Below are positions 36,132 to 44,729 of a stretch of 64,000 nt of DNA, piece after piece. Origin of the DNA: Bradyrhizobium sp. dw_411. Lineage in GTDB: Bacteria > Pseudomonadota > Alphaproteobacteria > Rhizobiales > Xanthobacteraceae. Position 1 is the stretch's first letter. Each line of letters begins with the position of its first letter. A program made the position numbers and the translations under genes. The notes below the pieces were generated by a model. It was given only the letters and a program-made list of their open reading frames with translations, was not told the origin of the DNA and did no database searches. Location of the stretch: the NCBI RefSeq assembly GCF_018449695.1, contig NZ_JAAVUY010000002.1, positions 248,001 to 312,000 of the forward strand, read 5' to 3'.

Positions 36132-37376
36132 ATGGCGGAAGCAAAAAACGACATCAGCGAAAGCGCGATTGAACTGATTACCGCCGACCGCGGGCCACAT
36201 TACGAGCCATTCGGCTGGCACCATTGGCCGGAGCATCCCTGGCTTTCCTATCAATTCCGCCGTGGCCTCGGCGAAACCCAGGAGGGGGGCGGCAGCGTCA
36301 GCGAGGTGATGCAGGCAGGGTCGCGGATGATTCCGGGCGATCTCGAAAGCTGGCACGCCGAGTGGATGCGGATCGGCGACCGCAACTGGAAGCGCGGACT
36401 GACTGAAGAGGCCGCGGGTCATATCCGGACCGCGATGAACTGCTTCCTGCGCGCGGCGGACTATTACCGCCAGGCCGAGTTTCACCTTGAGCCCGACGAT
36501 GCGCGACGGCTACCGACCTTCGAGAAGATGGAAGCCTGCTCGCACAAATTCATCGGCCATCTCAATCCGCCGGGCGAGGTGGTCGAGATTCCCTATGAGC
36601 CGGGCAAGCCGATGTGCGGCTATTTCATCCGCGCGCCGTTTCCCGGCGACAAATTGCCGGTGCTGATCTGCATGGGCGGTCTCGATTCGATCAAGGACGA
36701 GATGTGGTTCATGCAGGCGCATGGCTGCCTGCAGCGCGGCATCTCGGTCCTGATGATCGATGGGCCGGGGCAGGGCGGGACGCTGCGGCGGCATAAGGTC
36801 GTCACCCGCGCCGACAGCGAAGTGCCGATCGGCAAATGCATCGACTGGCTGGAGAAGCGTTCAGATGTCGATCCCAAACGTATCGCGGTGTGCGGTTCCA
36901 GCCTTGGCGGTTACTATGCAGCCCGCGCTGGCTGCTACGAGCCGCGGCTGGCGGCGGCGATCTCGCATGGCGCGATCTGGTCGGTGCACGACATGTGGAG
37001 CACCAAGGGCGACGATTTCGGTCTGGCCATGCATATCCGCTGGGTATTCGGCGCCAGGTCGATGTCCGAGGCCCATGAACTGATGAAGCCGTTTACACTG
37101 AGGGGTCATCTGGAGCACATGCGATGCCCGTATCTGGTGATGCATGGAGGCCATGACGTTCTCACCGTGACGGCAGCACGCAGCACCTATGACTATGCCA
37201 AGGCGCATGGCGTCAATGCGACGTTGCGCGTGCTTGACCCCGAAGAGACCGGCGCCGAACATTGCCAGCACGATAATCCCACGATTGGTCAGGAAGTGCT
37301 GGCCGACTGGCTCGCCGATCGCTTCGGCATCGATCAGCGCGCGCTGATGAAAACATGCTGGAGTCCGCTGCTATGA
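36132..37376 (+). CDS. Alpha/beta hydrolase (2,6-dihydropseudooxynicotine hydrolase/FrsA-like)
   Basis: 414 residues. A long helical N-terminal region precedes an alpha/beta hydrolase core: VLICMGGLDSIKDEMWFM (oxyanion-hole region), nucleophile elbow CGSSLGG (Ser near residue 256), acid in HGGHDVLTV (about 340) and a late His in GAEHCQHDNP (about 377). This layout matches the dihydropseudooxynicotine hydrolase/YtaP-type esterases, which cleave C-C or ester/amide bonds. It opens an operon with a PuuE-like deacetylase and a complete Liv-type ABC importer, so it probably acts on the imported compound. The substrate is unknown, and family resemblance to a nicotine-pathway enzyme is not evidence that it acts on nicotine. 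Confidence 0.8.
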   Translation: MAEAKNDISESAIELITADRGPHYEPFGWHHWPEHPWLSYQFRRGLGETQEGGGSVSEVMQAGSRMIPGDLESWHAEWMRIGDRNWKRGLTEEAAGHIRTAMNCFLRAADYYRQAEFHLEPDDARRLPTFEKMEACSHKFIGHLNPPGEVVEIPYEPGKPMCGYFIRAPFPGDKLPVLICMGGLDSIKDEMWFMQAHGCLQRGISVLMIDGPGQGGTLRRHKVVTRADSEVPIGKCIDWLEKRSDVDPKRIAVCGSSLGGYYAARAGCYEPRLAAAISHGAIWSVHDMWSTKGDDFGLAMHIRWVFGARSMSEAHELMKPFTLRGHLEHMRCPYLVMHGGHDVLTVTAARSTYDYAKAHGVNATLRVLDPEETGAEHCQHDNPTIGQEVLADWLADRFGIDQRALMKTCWSPLL

Positions 37377-38269
37377 CCGGCCCCATGATCCCGCGCGAGC
37401 GCAGCGACTTCTCCGCCATCGTCGATCGCCCGGCGCTGAAACTGCCCGGCGGGGCCCGTGTCGTGGTCTGGACCATCGTCAATCTGGAAGTCTGGGATAT
37501 CTCAAAGCCGATGGCGCGGCAGGTGATCCCGCCGCCGACCGGGGTTCCGCTATTGCCCGACGTGCCGAACTGGAGCTGGCACGAATACGGCATGCGGGTC
37601 GGAGTATGGCGTTTCTTCGATCTCTACAAGAAGCTCGGCATCGCGCCGACGCTCTCGATCAATGCCCGCGTCTGCGAGGATTATCCCCGCGTCGCGCAAC
37701 AGGCCAAGGACGCCGGCTGGGAATTCCTGGGGCACGCCTATGAGCAGGGGCCGATTCACAAGGACCCCGACCAGAAGGCGATGATTCATCGCTCCATGGA
37801 CGTGATCGAAAATTTCACCGGCAAGCGGCCGGTCGGCTGGCTCGGGCCCGGCCTGACCCAAACCCTCGATACGCCGGAATTTCTCGCCGAAGCCGGTGTC
37901 AAATATATTGGCGATTGGGTCTATGATGACGAGCCGACCGTGATCCGCACCGCCAAAGGCCCGCTGGTGACGCTGCCCTACACCATCGAACTCAACGACA
38001 TCCCGATGATGATGGTGCAGCATCACGAGAGCGATCATATGCTCAAGCGCAGCATCGACTGTTTCGACCGGCTCTATGCCGAGAGCGCGCAGCGGCCGAA
38101 GATCCTGTCGCTGGCGATCCATCCCTACATTTCCGGCCAGCCGTTCCGGATCAAATATCTCGAAGCGATCTACGATTATGTGAACAAGTTCGAAGGCGTC
38201 GTGCACTGGAACGGCGAGCAGATTCTCGATTGGTATCAAGGCCAGATCGCGGGCAAGCCGCCGGCATGA
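37373..38269 (+). CDS. PuuE/allantoinase-like polysaccharide deacetylase-fold protein
   Basis: 298 residues; the start overlaps the previous stop by 4 bases (ATGA). The fold and motifs follow PuuE-type proteins (NodB homology): NARVCEDYPRVAQQAKDAGWEFLGHAYEQGP, a GKRPVGWLGPGLTQT loop and GDWVYDDEPTVI. PuuE hydrolyses the cyclic amide of allantoin; NodB relatives deacetylate sugars. Whether this protein is catalytically equivalent is unclear because the GHxWEW element reads GHAYEQ. The operon context suggests a cyclic amide or amidated substrate. Confidence 0.8.
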   Translation: MTGPMIPRERSDFSAIVDRPALKLPGGARVVVWTIVNLEVWDISKPMARQVIPPPTGVPLLPDVPNWSWHEYGMRVGVWRFFDLYKKLGIAPTLSINARVCEDYPRVAQQAKDAGWEFLGHAYEQGPIHKDPDQKAMIHRSMDVIENFTGKRPVGWLGPGLTQTLDTPEFLAEAGVKYIGDWVYDDEPTVIRTAKGPLVTLPYTIELNDIPMMMVQHHESDHMLKRSIDCFDRLYAESAQRPKILSLAIHPYISGQPFRIKYLEAIYDYVNKFEGVVHWNGEQILDWYQGQIAGKPPA

Positions 38270-38276
38270 AGCAGCG

Positions 38277-39128
38277 ATGAATACGTTTCAGCTTTTCAAC
38301 GGACTGACCTTCGCCGCGCTGTTGTTCGTGGTCGCGAGCGGCTTTACGCTGATTTTCGGATTGCTGCGCATCGTCAACCTGGCGCATGGCGCGCTCTATC
38401 TGTTCGGCGGCTATATCGGTTATACGGTCGCGACCAGGACCGGCAGCTTTGTGCTCGGCGGCATCGGCGCGATGCTCGCGATCGCAGCGATTGGCTTCGT
38501 GCTCGATCAGGGCCTGCTGCGCTTTGTCCGCGGCAATGAGCTGCGCCAGGTTCTGCTGTCGCTAGGTTTTGCCTTCGTGCTCAACGATCTGGCGCTGGTG
38601 ATCTGGGGCGGCGACAGTTTCACCGTGCCGATCCCGCAAGTGCTGCGCGGCGGCATGCGGGTGTTCGGCGTGTTCTATCCGACCTACCGGCTGTTTGTGC
38701 TGGTCACCGGCATCGTCGTGTTCGCGGGATTGTGGGGACTGTTGAACCACACAAGGCTGGGCGCGCTGATCCGCGCCGGCGTTGATGACGCCGAGATGGT
38801 GGAAGCCTCCGGCGTCAACATTCGCCGCGTCTTCCTCGTCACCTTCCTCTTGGGCTCCGCGCTGGCCGGTCTCGGCGGCTTGATGGGCGGCGCGTTCCTG
38901 TCGTTGTATCCGTCGGCGGACGCGGAAATTCTGGTGTTCAGCCTCGCGGTGGTTATCATTGGCGGCCGCGGCAGTCTTGTTGGCGTCGGCGTCGGCAGTC
39001 TTTTAGTGGGCCTTCTCAACACGCTGGGGCAGGTGATGTTTCCGGAACTCGCTTATTTCGTCATCTTCGGCCCGATGGCGGTGTTGCTGGCGTTCCGGCC
39101 GCTCGGCCTGTTTGGGAAGGCCGCCTGA
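38277..39128 (+). CDS. ABC transporter permease (LivH type)
   Basis: 283 residues, about eight membrane helices. LivH pattern: GLLRIVNLAHGALYLFGGYIGY, the cytoplasmic EAA-like loop (GVDDAEMVEASGVNIRRVFLVTFLLGSALAGLGGLMGG) that contacts the ATPase, and FSLAVVIIGGRGSLVG. Second-to-last base overlaps the next gene start. Works with the LivM, receptor and ATPases encoded downstream. Confidence 0.9.
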   Translation: MNTFQLFNGLTFAALLFVVASGFTLIFGLLRIVNLAHGALYLFGGYIGYTVATRTGSFVLGGIGAMLAIAAIGFVLDQGLLRFVRGNELRQVLLSLGFAFVLNDLALVIWGGDSFTVPIPQVLRGGMRVFGVFYPTYRLFVLVTGIVVFAGLWGLLNHTRLGALIRAGVDDAEMVEASGVNIRRVFLVTFLLGSALAGLGGLMGGAFLSLYPSADAEILVFSLAVVIIGGRGSLVGVGVGSLLVGLLNTLGQVMFPELAYFVIFGPMAVLLAFRPLGLFGKAA

Positions 39129-40102
39129 TGACGACGATCGCGACGCAGCCGGCATTGCAGTCGCGCACCTTCGCCGGCATGACCGGGCGCGCGGTCGCGG
39201 TCGCGGCGATCGTAATCGCCGTCGCGGCGGCGCTGCCGCTGGTGCTGAGCAATTATCAGGTCGGGCTTGCCACCGAGATCCTGATCTTCGGCGTGCTGGC
39301 GATGTCGATCGATATTCTCGCCGGCTTCGCCGGGCGCACCTCGCTCGGGCACGGCGCGATCTTCGGCGTCTCGACCTATGTCGTGGTCTATGCCACCGCG
39401 CAGGCCGGGCTATCGCCCGCAACATCTTTCGCGCTCGGCATCGCCGCCGCGACCCTGGTCGCGGTGGTCTTTGGGTTGCTCGCAGTGCGGACGTCAGGCG
39501 TCTACTTTCTGTTGCTGACCTTGGCGCTGGGCATGATCGTGTGGGGCATCTGCCTGCGCTGGACCCAGGTCACCGGCGGCGAGAACGGCATGCGCGGTGA
39601 CGTGCGGCCGGAGTGGCTGGTCTCGCACCGGGCGTTCTATTGGGCGGTCCTCGCGGCGGCGTCGCTGGTGAGCTACGCGATGTGGCGCTTTGTCCGCTCG
39701 CCCTTCGGCCTGACGCTGCTGGGTATCCGCGACAGCGAAAGCCGCATGCGCAGCCTCGGCTATAATGTCTCGGTGCATCTGTTTGTCGGCTTCGCGGTGT
39801 CCGGCTTCTTCGCCGGGGTAGCCGGCGCGCTCTATGCGATGTTCAACAATTTCGTCAGCCCGTCCACCGTGGCGCTGGCGCAATCGGTCGAGGGCGTGCT
39901 GATGATGATCGCGGGCGGCGTCGGTACGCTGTTCGGCGGCTTCGTCGGCGCCGCGGCCATCATCGCGCTTGAGAACGTCGTCAGCTCCTATACCGAGCGC
40001 TGGCAGATGGTGCTCGGCATTACCTTTATCCTGATCATGATTTTCACCCCCGAGGGCATCATCGGGACGCTGCGCGCCATGCTCAAGCGCAAGGAACGTT
40101 AA
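39128..40102 (+). CDS. ABC transporter permease (LivM type)
   Basis: 324 residues with ten or so hydrophobic segments. LivM features: LAMSIDILAGFAGRTSLGHGAIFG, GVYFLLLTLALGMIVWGICLRW and the coupling loop (GIRDSESRMRSLGYNVSVHLFVGFAVSGFFAGVAGALYAMF). Translation overlaps the LivH gene (1-base overlap), so the two permeases are made together. Confidence 0.9.
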   Translation: MTTIATQPALQSRTFAGMTGRAVAVAAIVIAVAAALPLVLSNYQVGLATEILIFGVLAMSIDILAGFAGRTSLGHGAIFGVSTYVVVYATAQAGLSPATSFALGIAAATLVAVVFGLLAVRTSGVYFLLLTLALGMIVWGICLRWTQVTGGENGMRGDVRPEWLVSHRAFYWAVLAAASLVSYAMWRFVRSPFGLTLLGIRDSESRMRSLGYNVSVHLFVGFAVSGFFAGVAGALYAMFNNFVSPSTVALAQSVEGVLMMIAGGVGTLFGGFVGAAAIIALENVVSSYTERWQMVLGITFILIMIFTPEGIIGTLRAMLKRKER

Positions 40103-40154
40103 GAGGCGCGTTAAAAGCAGCGTTAATCCAATGCTTCCACGAAAGGACGTCGCT

Positions 40155-41414
40155 ATGCATCGCAGGCAATTTCTCAAAACCTCCACCGCCGCCATCGCCG
40201 CAGCCGGCGTCGGCACGTCGCCCTGGCGCAGCGCGTTGGCGCAATCAGGTCCGATCAAGATCGGCCTGCTGGCGCCGCTCACCGGCGTCGTCGCCTCAGG
40301 CGGCAAGGAAATGGTCGAGGGCGTGCAATTCTATCTCGACCAGGTGAAGAGCGAGATCGCGGGCCGCAAGGTCGAACTGGTGATCGAGGACGATGCTTCG
40401 AACCCCGATACCGCCCTGCAGAAGGCGCGCCGTCTGGTCGAGCAGGGCAATTGCCACATGCTGATCGGCAATTTGCTCGCCAATACCGGGCTTGCGGTCG
40501 CCAATTACGTCAAGGGCACCGGCACGCCCTATTTCATCCCGATCATCGCGGCCGACGATCTCACCCAGCGCCAGCGCATCAAGAACGTGATCCGCGTCGC
40601 CGGGTATTCGGCCAGCGCGTTTACCCATCCGCTTGGCGACTGGGCCTTGAAGCAGGGCTACAAGAAGATCGCCACCGTCAGCCAGGATTACACTTTCGGC
40701 CACGAACAATGCGGCGGTCTGGCGCAAGTATTCACCGAAGGCGGCGGCGAAATTGTGCAGCAGTTCTGGCACCCGCTCAACACCGCCGACTTCAGCCCCT
40801 ATCTCGGCCAGTTGGCCGACCTGAAAGTCGATGCGATCTTCGCGATGGAAACCGGCGCCGACGCCACGCGGCTGATTCAGCAATATTCAAGCTTCGGCCT
40901 CAAGGCCAAGACGCCTTTGCTGGCGGCGATGAACGGCACCGATCAATCCGTGATCCGCACGCTCGGCGAGGAATGCGAGGGCATCATCGCGCCCGCGCAT
41001 TTTGCCGAAGGCTCGGACAATCCGGTCACGCAGAAATTCGTCAAGGAGTATGAAGCGAAATACGGCAAGATTCCCTCGCTCTATGGCTTCTCGATGTATT
41101 CCGGCGTGATGTGGGTGGCCGAGGCGCTGGAGAAAATGGGTGGCAAAGCCGAAGACCGCGAAGCGCTGATCGATACCGTGCTGAAGACCGAACTGACCGG
41201 CTCGCCGCTCGGCAAGACCGTCAAGCTCGACAGCTACGGCAACCCGATCTATGACGTCCAGATTCGCAAGGTCGTCAAACGGCCCGACGGCAAATACTGG
41301 AATGTGCCGGTGACGTCCTACCCGAACGTCTCGCAATTCTGGACCTACGATCCCGAAACCTACATGAAGCAACCGCCTTATTCGCGCAGCTTCCAGGGCA
41401 TCAAAAAAGCTTGA
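40155..41414 (+). CDS. Tat-type ABC substrate-binding protein of the GntR-linked operon
   Basis: 419 residues from the ATG at 40155. The N-terminus MHRRQFLKTSTAAIAAAG is a Tat signal, suggesting export of a folded receptor. The mature body is a Liv-type receptor (IKIGLLAPLTGVVASGGKEMVEGVQFYLDQ, VELVIEDDASNPDTALQKARRLVEQ). It is downstream of its two permease genes and upstream of both ATPase genes, an order usual for aromatic or amide uptake systems in Rhizobiales. Ligand unknown. Confidence 0.88.
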   Translation: MHRRQFLKTSTAAIAAAGVGTSPWRSALAQSGPIKIGLLAPLTGVVASGGKEMVEGVQFYLDQVKSEIAGRKVELVIEDDASNPDTALQKARRLVEQGNCHMLIGNLLANTGLAVANYVKGTGTPYFIPIIAADDLTQRQRIKNVIRVAGYSASAFTHPLGDWALKQGYKKIATVSQDYTFGHEQCGGLAQVFTEGGGEIVQQFWHPLNTADFSPYLGQLADLKVDAIFAMETGADATRLIQQYSSFGLKAKTPLLAAMNGTDQSVIRTLGEECEGIIAPAHFAEGSDNPVTQKFVKEYEAKYGKIPSLYGFSMYSGVMWVAEALEKMGGKAEDREALIDTVLKTELTGSPLGKTVKLDSYGNPIYDVQIRKVVKRPDGKYWNVPVTSYPNVSQFWTYDPETYMKQPPYSRSFQGIKKA

Positions 41415-41461
41415 GCCCATACCTAAGGGGCGCGGCCTGCGCCGCGTCCCGTTGACCGGAA

Positions 41462-42223
41462 ATGATTGTGTCCGAACCTATCTTGACGCTTGCTGACGTG
41501 GTGGTTGCGTTCGACGCCTTGCGCGCGGTCGATGGCGTCAGCCTGACCGTGCCGCGCGGCCAGCGCCGTGCCATCATCGGTCCCAATGGCGCTGGCAAGA
41601 CGACGCTGTTCAACGCTATCGCCGGCGCGCTGCCGCCGACCGGCGGCCGTATCGCGTTCGATGGCCACGACGTCACCAAGCTGCCGCCGCATCGCCGCGC
41701 CCAACTCGGCATCTCCCGCACCTTCCAGATCACCAATCTGTTTCCGCGGCTGAGCGTGCAGGACAATATGGTGCTGGCGTTGCGCGGCCGCTCCACGCGC
41801 AAGTTTTCACTGTTCGGCAAGCCCGATGTCGATGGCGCCGAAGCGCCGCAAATCGCCGCCGCGCTCGATGCGGTCCGGATCGCGGCCCGCGCCGACGTCA
41901 TGGTGAAGGATCTGTCTTACGGCGAACAGCGCCAGCTCGAGATCGCGCTGTCGCTGGTGACGTCGCCGCGGCTATTGCTGCTCGACGAGCCGGCCGCCGG
42001 TCTTTCTCCGTCGGAGCGTTCGATGGTCGCGGAGATCATTCGCGCGCTCGATCGCGATATCACGGTGGTCCTGATCGAGCACGATATGGATCTCGCGCTT
42101 GGCCTCGTCGATCTCGTCACCTGCATGTTCGAGGGGCGCGTCCTGGTTGAAGAATCGCCGGACGAGATCCGCCGCAACAAACAAGTGCAGGAAGTCTATC
42201 TGGGGCGCCCGCGTCATGCTTGA
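41462..42223 (+). CDS. ABC transporter ATP-binding protein (LivG type)
   Basis: 253 residues. Walker A GPNGAGKTT, Q-loop region, LivG-specific LGISRTFQITNLFPRLSVQDN, signature LSYGEQRQLEIALSL, Walker B LLLLDEPAAGLS and switch His in LIEHDMDLALGL. Its last bases overlap the next ATPase gene by 8. Confidence 0.92.
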   Translation: MIVSEPILTLADVVVAFDALRAVDGVSLTVPRGQRRAIIGPNGAGKTTLFNAIAGALPPTGGRIAFDGHDVTKLPPHRRAQLGISRTFQITNLFPRLSVQDNMVLALRGRSTRKFSLFGKPDVDGAEAPQIAAALDAVRIAARADVMVKDLSYGEQRQLEIALSLVTSPRLLLLDEPAAGLSPSERSMVAEIIRALDRDITVVLIEHDMDLALGLVDLVTCMFEGRVLVEESPDEIRRNKQVQEVYLGRPRHA

Positions 42224-42920
42224 GGTTCGCGATCTGAACAGCGGTTATGGCGAGGCGCATGTGGTGCGCGGCGTCTCGCTCGATGTTGGCGCCGGCGAGA
42301 TCGTCGCTTTGTTGGGCCGAAACGGCATGGGCAAGACGACTTTCATCCGCTCCATCATGGGCCTGACGCCGCCGCAGATTAACTCAGGTTCGATCACCTG
42401 GCGCGGCGAGAGCCTGGTGGGGCTTCGGCCGCACGATATCGCCGCGCGAAAGATCGCGATCGTGCCGCAAGGTCGTCGGCTGTTTCCGTCGCTGACGGTG
42501 ATCGAACATCTGACCATGCTGAAAAGTGCGCGGGCCAAAACCGGCTGGACGGTCGATCGTGTGTTCGGCATCTTTCCGCGGCTGGCCGAGCGCCGGCATC
42601 ACCGGGGCGGGCAGTTGTCCGGCGGCGAACGCGGCATGCTCGCGGTCGGCCGTGCGCTGATGATCGACCCGCAACTGATCCTGATGGACGAACCTTCGGA
42701 AGGCCTGGCGCCGGTCATGGTGCAGCATCTGGAAGAGATCGTGCTCGGTCTCAAGCGCGAAGGCCTCTCGATCCTGCTGGTCGAGCAAAATCTCTACAGC
42801 GCGCTCGCGGTCGCCGACCGCGTCTATATCCTGGAAACCGGCAAGGTCGTGCATCAGGGCGATGCCGCTACCTTGTCGCAGCAGACGGATTTGCTGTTCC
42901 AGCGGCTCGGCGTGCAGTGA
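42216..42920 (+). CDS. ABC transporter ATP-binding protein (LivF type)
   Basis: 234 residues from the ATG at 42216, overlapping the LivG gene. Walker A GRNGMGKTTF, signature LSGGERGMLAVGRAL, Walker B LILMDEPSEGLAP, and the LivF C-terminal LVEQNLYSALAVADRVYILETGKVV. Completes the five-protein importer of the GntR-linked operon. Confidence 0.92.
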   Translation: MLEVRDLNSGYGEAHVVRGVSLDVGAGEIVALLGRNGMGKTTFIRSIMGLTPPQINSGSITWRGESLVGLRPHDIAARKIAIVPQGRRLFPSLTVIEHLTMLKSARAKTGWTVDRVFGIFPRLAERRHHRGGQLSGGERGMLAVGRALMIDPQLILMDEPSEGLAPVMVQHLEEIVLGLKREGLSILLVEQNLYSALAVADRVYILETGKVVHQGDAATLSQQTDLLFQRLGVQ

Positions 42921-42945
42921 CGATGTTTTTGAATCGGCCGGGCTC

Positions 42946-43057
42946 TCATGGTTCGAGACGCGCGAAAACGCGCTCCTCACCATGAGGAACAGAGATTTCG
43001 TCCTGGCTCCGACCTCATCCTGAGGAGCATCGCGAAGCGATGCGTCTCGAAGGATGG
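42946..43057. repeat. Intergenic repeat, family B
   Basis: CATGGTTCGAGACG...CTCACCATGAG followed by CCTCATCCTGAGGAGCATCG...CGTCTCGAAGGATGG: two nested palindromes. Related copies are at about 35006-35120, 54837-54880 and 58826-58849. Non-coding. Confidence 0.8.
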
Positions 43058-43196
43058 ACGTAGAAACGCGCCAATAAACATTCAGGCAAAGTCCGAATCG
43101 ATCGGTTTCCGGGCTTTGGCACGCCCCCGGGCTCCCTTTGGGGTCTCTTGCAGGGCTCCCCAGGGACCACCATTTAACGTCGGAAGGAATTTTGCC

Positions 43197-44219
43197 ATGT
43201 TGGATTTTACCCGCGACATCCCTGACGACGAACACTCATCGCAAGCGACCCTGCGCGCCGCCGCCCGCGACCAGACCCTCCTCGATGCCTATTCGAACGC
43301 CGTAATCGACGTGACCGAACGCGTCGGTCCGGCGGTGGTCCGGGTCGAAACCGGCTCGAAAACCCCCGATACGCGCGAGCGCGGCGGCCTTGGCTCCGGG
43401 ATCGTGATCTCCCCGGATGGCCTGGTATTGACCAATAACCACGTGGTCGGGTCGTCCAAGCAAATCCGGCTGCGCGACAATGAAGGCATCGTCACCGATG
43501 CGCGCGTGCTGGGCGTCGATCCCGACACCGATCTGGCGCTGCTGCGCGCCGACGGCGTGCGCGATCTGCGCTACGCCTCGCTCGGCGATTCCAAGACCTT
43601 GCGCCGCGGCCAGCTCGTGGTCGCGATCGGCAATCCCCTGGGGTTTGAGTCGACCGTGACGGCCGGCGTGGTGTCGGCGCTCGGCCGTTCGATCCGCTCG
43701 GTGAGCGGCCGGACCATCGAAGACGTGATCCAGACCGATGCGGCGCTCAATCCCGGCAATTCCGGCGGCCCCTTGGTGTCGTCTGCGGCCGAGGTGATCG
43801 GTATCAACACCGCGATCATCAATGGCGCGCAAGGCATCTGCTTTGCAGTCGCCAGCAACACCGCGCAATTCGTGTTGTCCGAGATCATCCGCCACGGCTA
43901 TGTCCGGCGCGCCTATATCGGCGTGTCCGGCCAAACTGCGCCGATTCCGCGACGCCACGCTGTCATAGCCGGCGTCGAAAACAAGATGGGAGCCTTGCTG
44001 GCCCAGATCGAGCCGGACAGCCCGGCGGCGCGCGCCGGATTGTTGCCCGGCGATGTTGTGATCAAGCTCGACGGCGTCGAGATCAACGGCGTCGACGATC
44101 TGATCCGCGCACTCGACCGTGACCGCATCGACCGCACGCTGGAAATGGACGTGCTGCGCATGGGCCGCTTGCGGACGATCGACATTCATCCGATCGAGCG
44201 CAAGCCGGCGGCGAGGTAG
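43197..44219 (+). CDS. Trypsin-like serine protease with PDZ domain (DegP/HtrA family)
   Basis: 340 residues from the ATG at 43197 after GGAAGGA; the longer frame begins inside a repeat. Catalytic triad: His in LTNNHVVG, Asp in DPDTDLALLR and Ser in NPGNSGGPL. One C-terminal PDZ domain (GALLAQIEPDSPAARAGLLPGDVVIKLDGVEINGVDDL). There is no signal peptide or anchor in the N-terminus (MLDFTRDIPDDEHSS), unlike ordinary DegP, DegQ or DegS, so it may be cytoplasmic or its export is unusual. Stands alone between repeats. Confidence 0.88.
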   Translation: MLDFTRDIPDDEHSSQATLRAAARDQTLLDAYSNAVIDVTERVGPAVVRVETGSKTPDTRERGGLGSGIVISPDGLVLTNNHVVGSSKQIRLRDNEGIVTDARVLGVDPDTDLALLRADGVRDLRYASLGDSKTLRRGQLVVAIGNPLGFESTVTAGVVSALGRSIRSVSGRTIEDVIQTDAALNPGNSGGPLVSSAAEVIGINTAIINGAQGICFAVASNTAQFVLSEIIRHGYVRRAYIGVSGQTAPIPRRHAVIAGVENKMGALLAQIEPDSPAARAGLLPGDVVIKLDGVEINGVDDLIRALDRDRIDRTLEMDVLRMGRLRTIDIHPIERKPAAR

Positions 44220-44257
44220 GCTGCAAGGTTTTGATCGGTCTGTCGGCGGGTCTCTTA

Positions 44258-44391
44258 CCTCTCCCGCTTGCGGGGGAGGTCGACGCGCTCGTCAGAGCGC
44301 GGCGGGTGGGGGAAGTCTATCATCCCCCACGAACGGCGAGTTTTGCCGAAGCGCCCCCACCCCGGCCCTCCCCCGCAAGCGGGAGAGGGAG
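44258..44391. repeat. Intergenic repeat, family A, intact
   Basis: CCTCTCCCGCTTGCGGGGGA at the start and CCCCGCAAGCGGGAGAGGGA at the end, separated by CGGCGGGTGGGGGAAGTC and GCGCCCCCACCCCGGCCCTC. Complementary ends can fold into a long stem. It is the uninterrupted form of the element at 34851. Confidence 0.8.
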
Positions 44392-44436
44392 CGCAACTCC
44401 GTAGCTGCTGCCACGCCTGGCCTCCTGTGGCAGGTC

Positions 44437-44712
44437 TTATTTGGATGGTGCTGGTGAATCCAGAACATGCGGAAAGTATTCGGCGTCCCAAGCGTCCGTT
44501 CGAAAGAGGATTTTCCCGGACGTTAGAAGCTTGTCGTCTGACCTATAGGGACGATCTGATGTCTTTATTTCACTGAAGGATCCAAGATGAACATGGTCGT
44601 TCTTTTCGGAAAGTCCTTGCAGTTGTTTGACCAAAATGTCCCGGCCTTCAGGGTTTAGCCATATTTCTAATTCGCCCTGAGCGTTTAAATTCACGGTGAT
44701 CCGAGCGGACAT
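44437..44712 (-). CDS. Small protein resembling Imm32-family immunity proteins
   Basis: 91 residues with a good ribosome-binding site (GAGGAAAG). The segment LNAQGELEIWLNPEGRDILVKQLQGLSEKNDHVHLGSF recalls the Imm32 pattern (N/SPEG...L..L..L...DHVHL). Imm32 members neutralise polymorphic toxins in other bacteria, but no toxin gene is next to this one, so it would be an orphan. Base composition is less GC-rich than the neighbours, consistent with transfer. The match is from memory of the pattern, not a search. It lies 17 bp downstream of pncB on the same strand. Confidence 0.55.
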   Translation of the reverse strand: MSARITVNLNAQGELEIWLNPEGRDILVKQLQGLSEKNDHVHLGSFSEIKTSDRPYRSDDKLLTSGKILFRTDAWDAEYFPHVLDSPAPSK

Positions 44713-44729
44713 GTCTTTCCTCTAATCCC

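Noticed and set aside
42946..43196. N-terminal extension of the HtrA-like protease from 42948
   Set aside because: The extension is translated family B repeat; the ATG at 43197 follows GGAAGGA.
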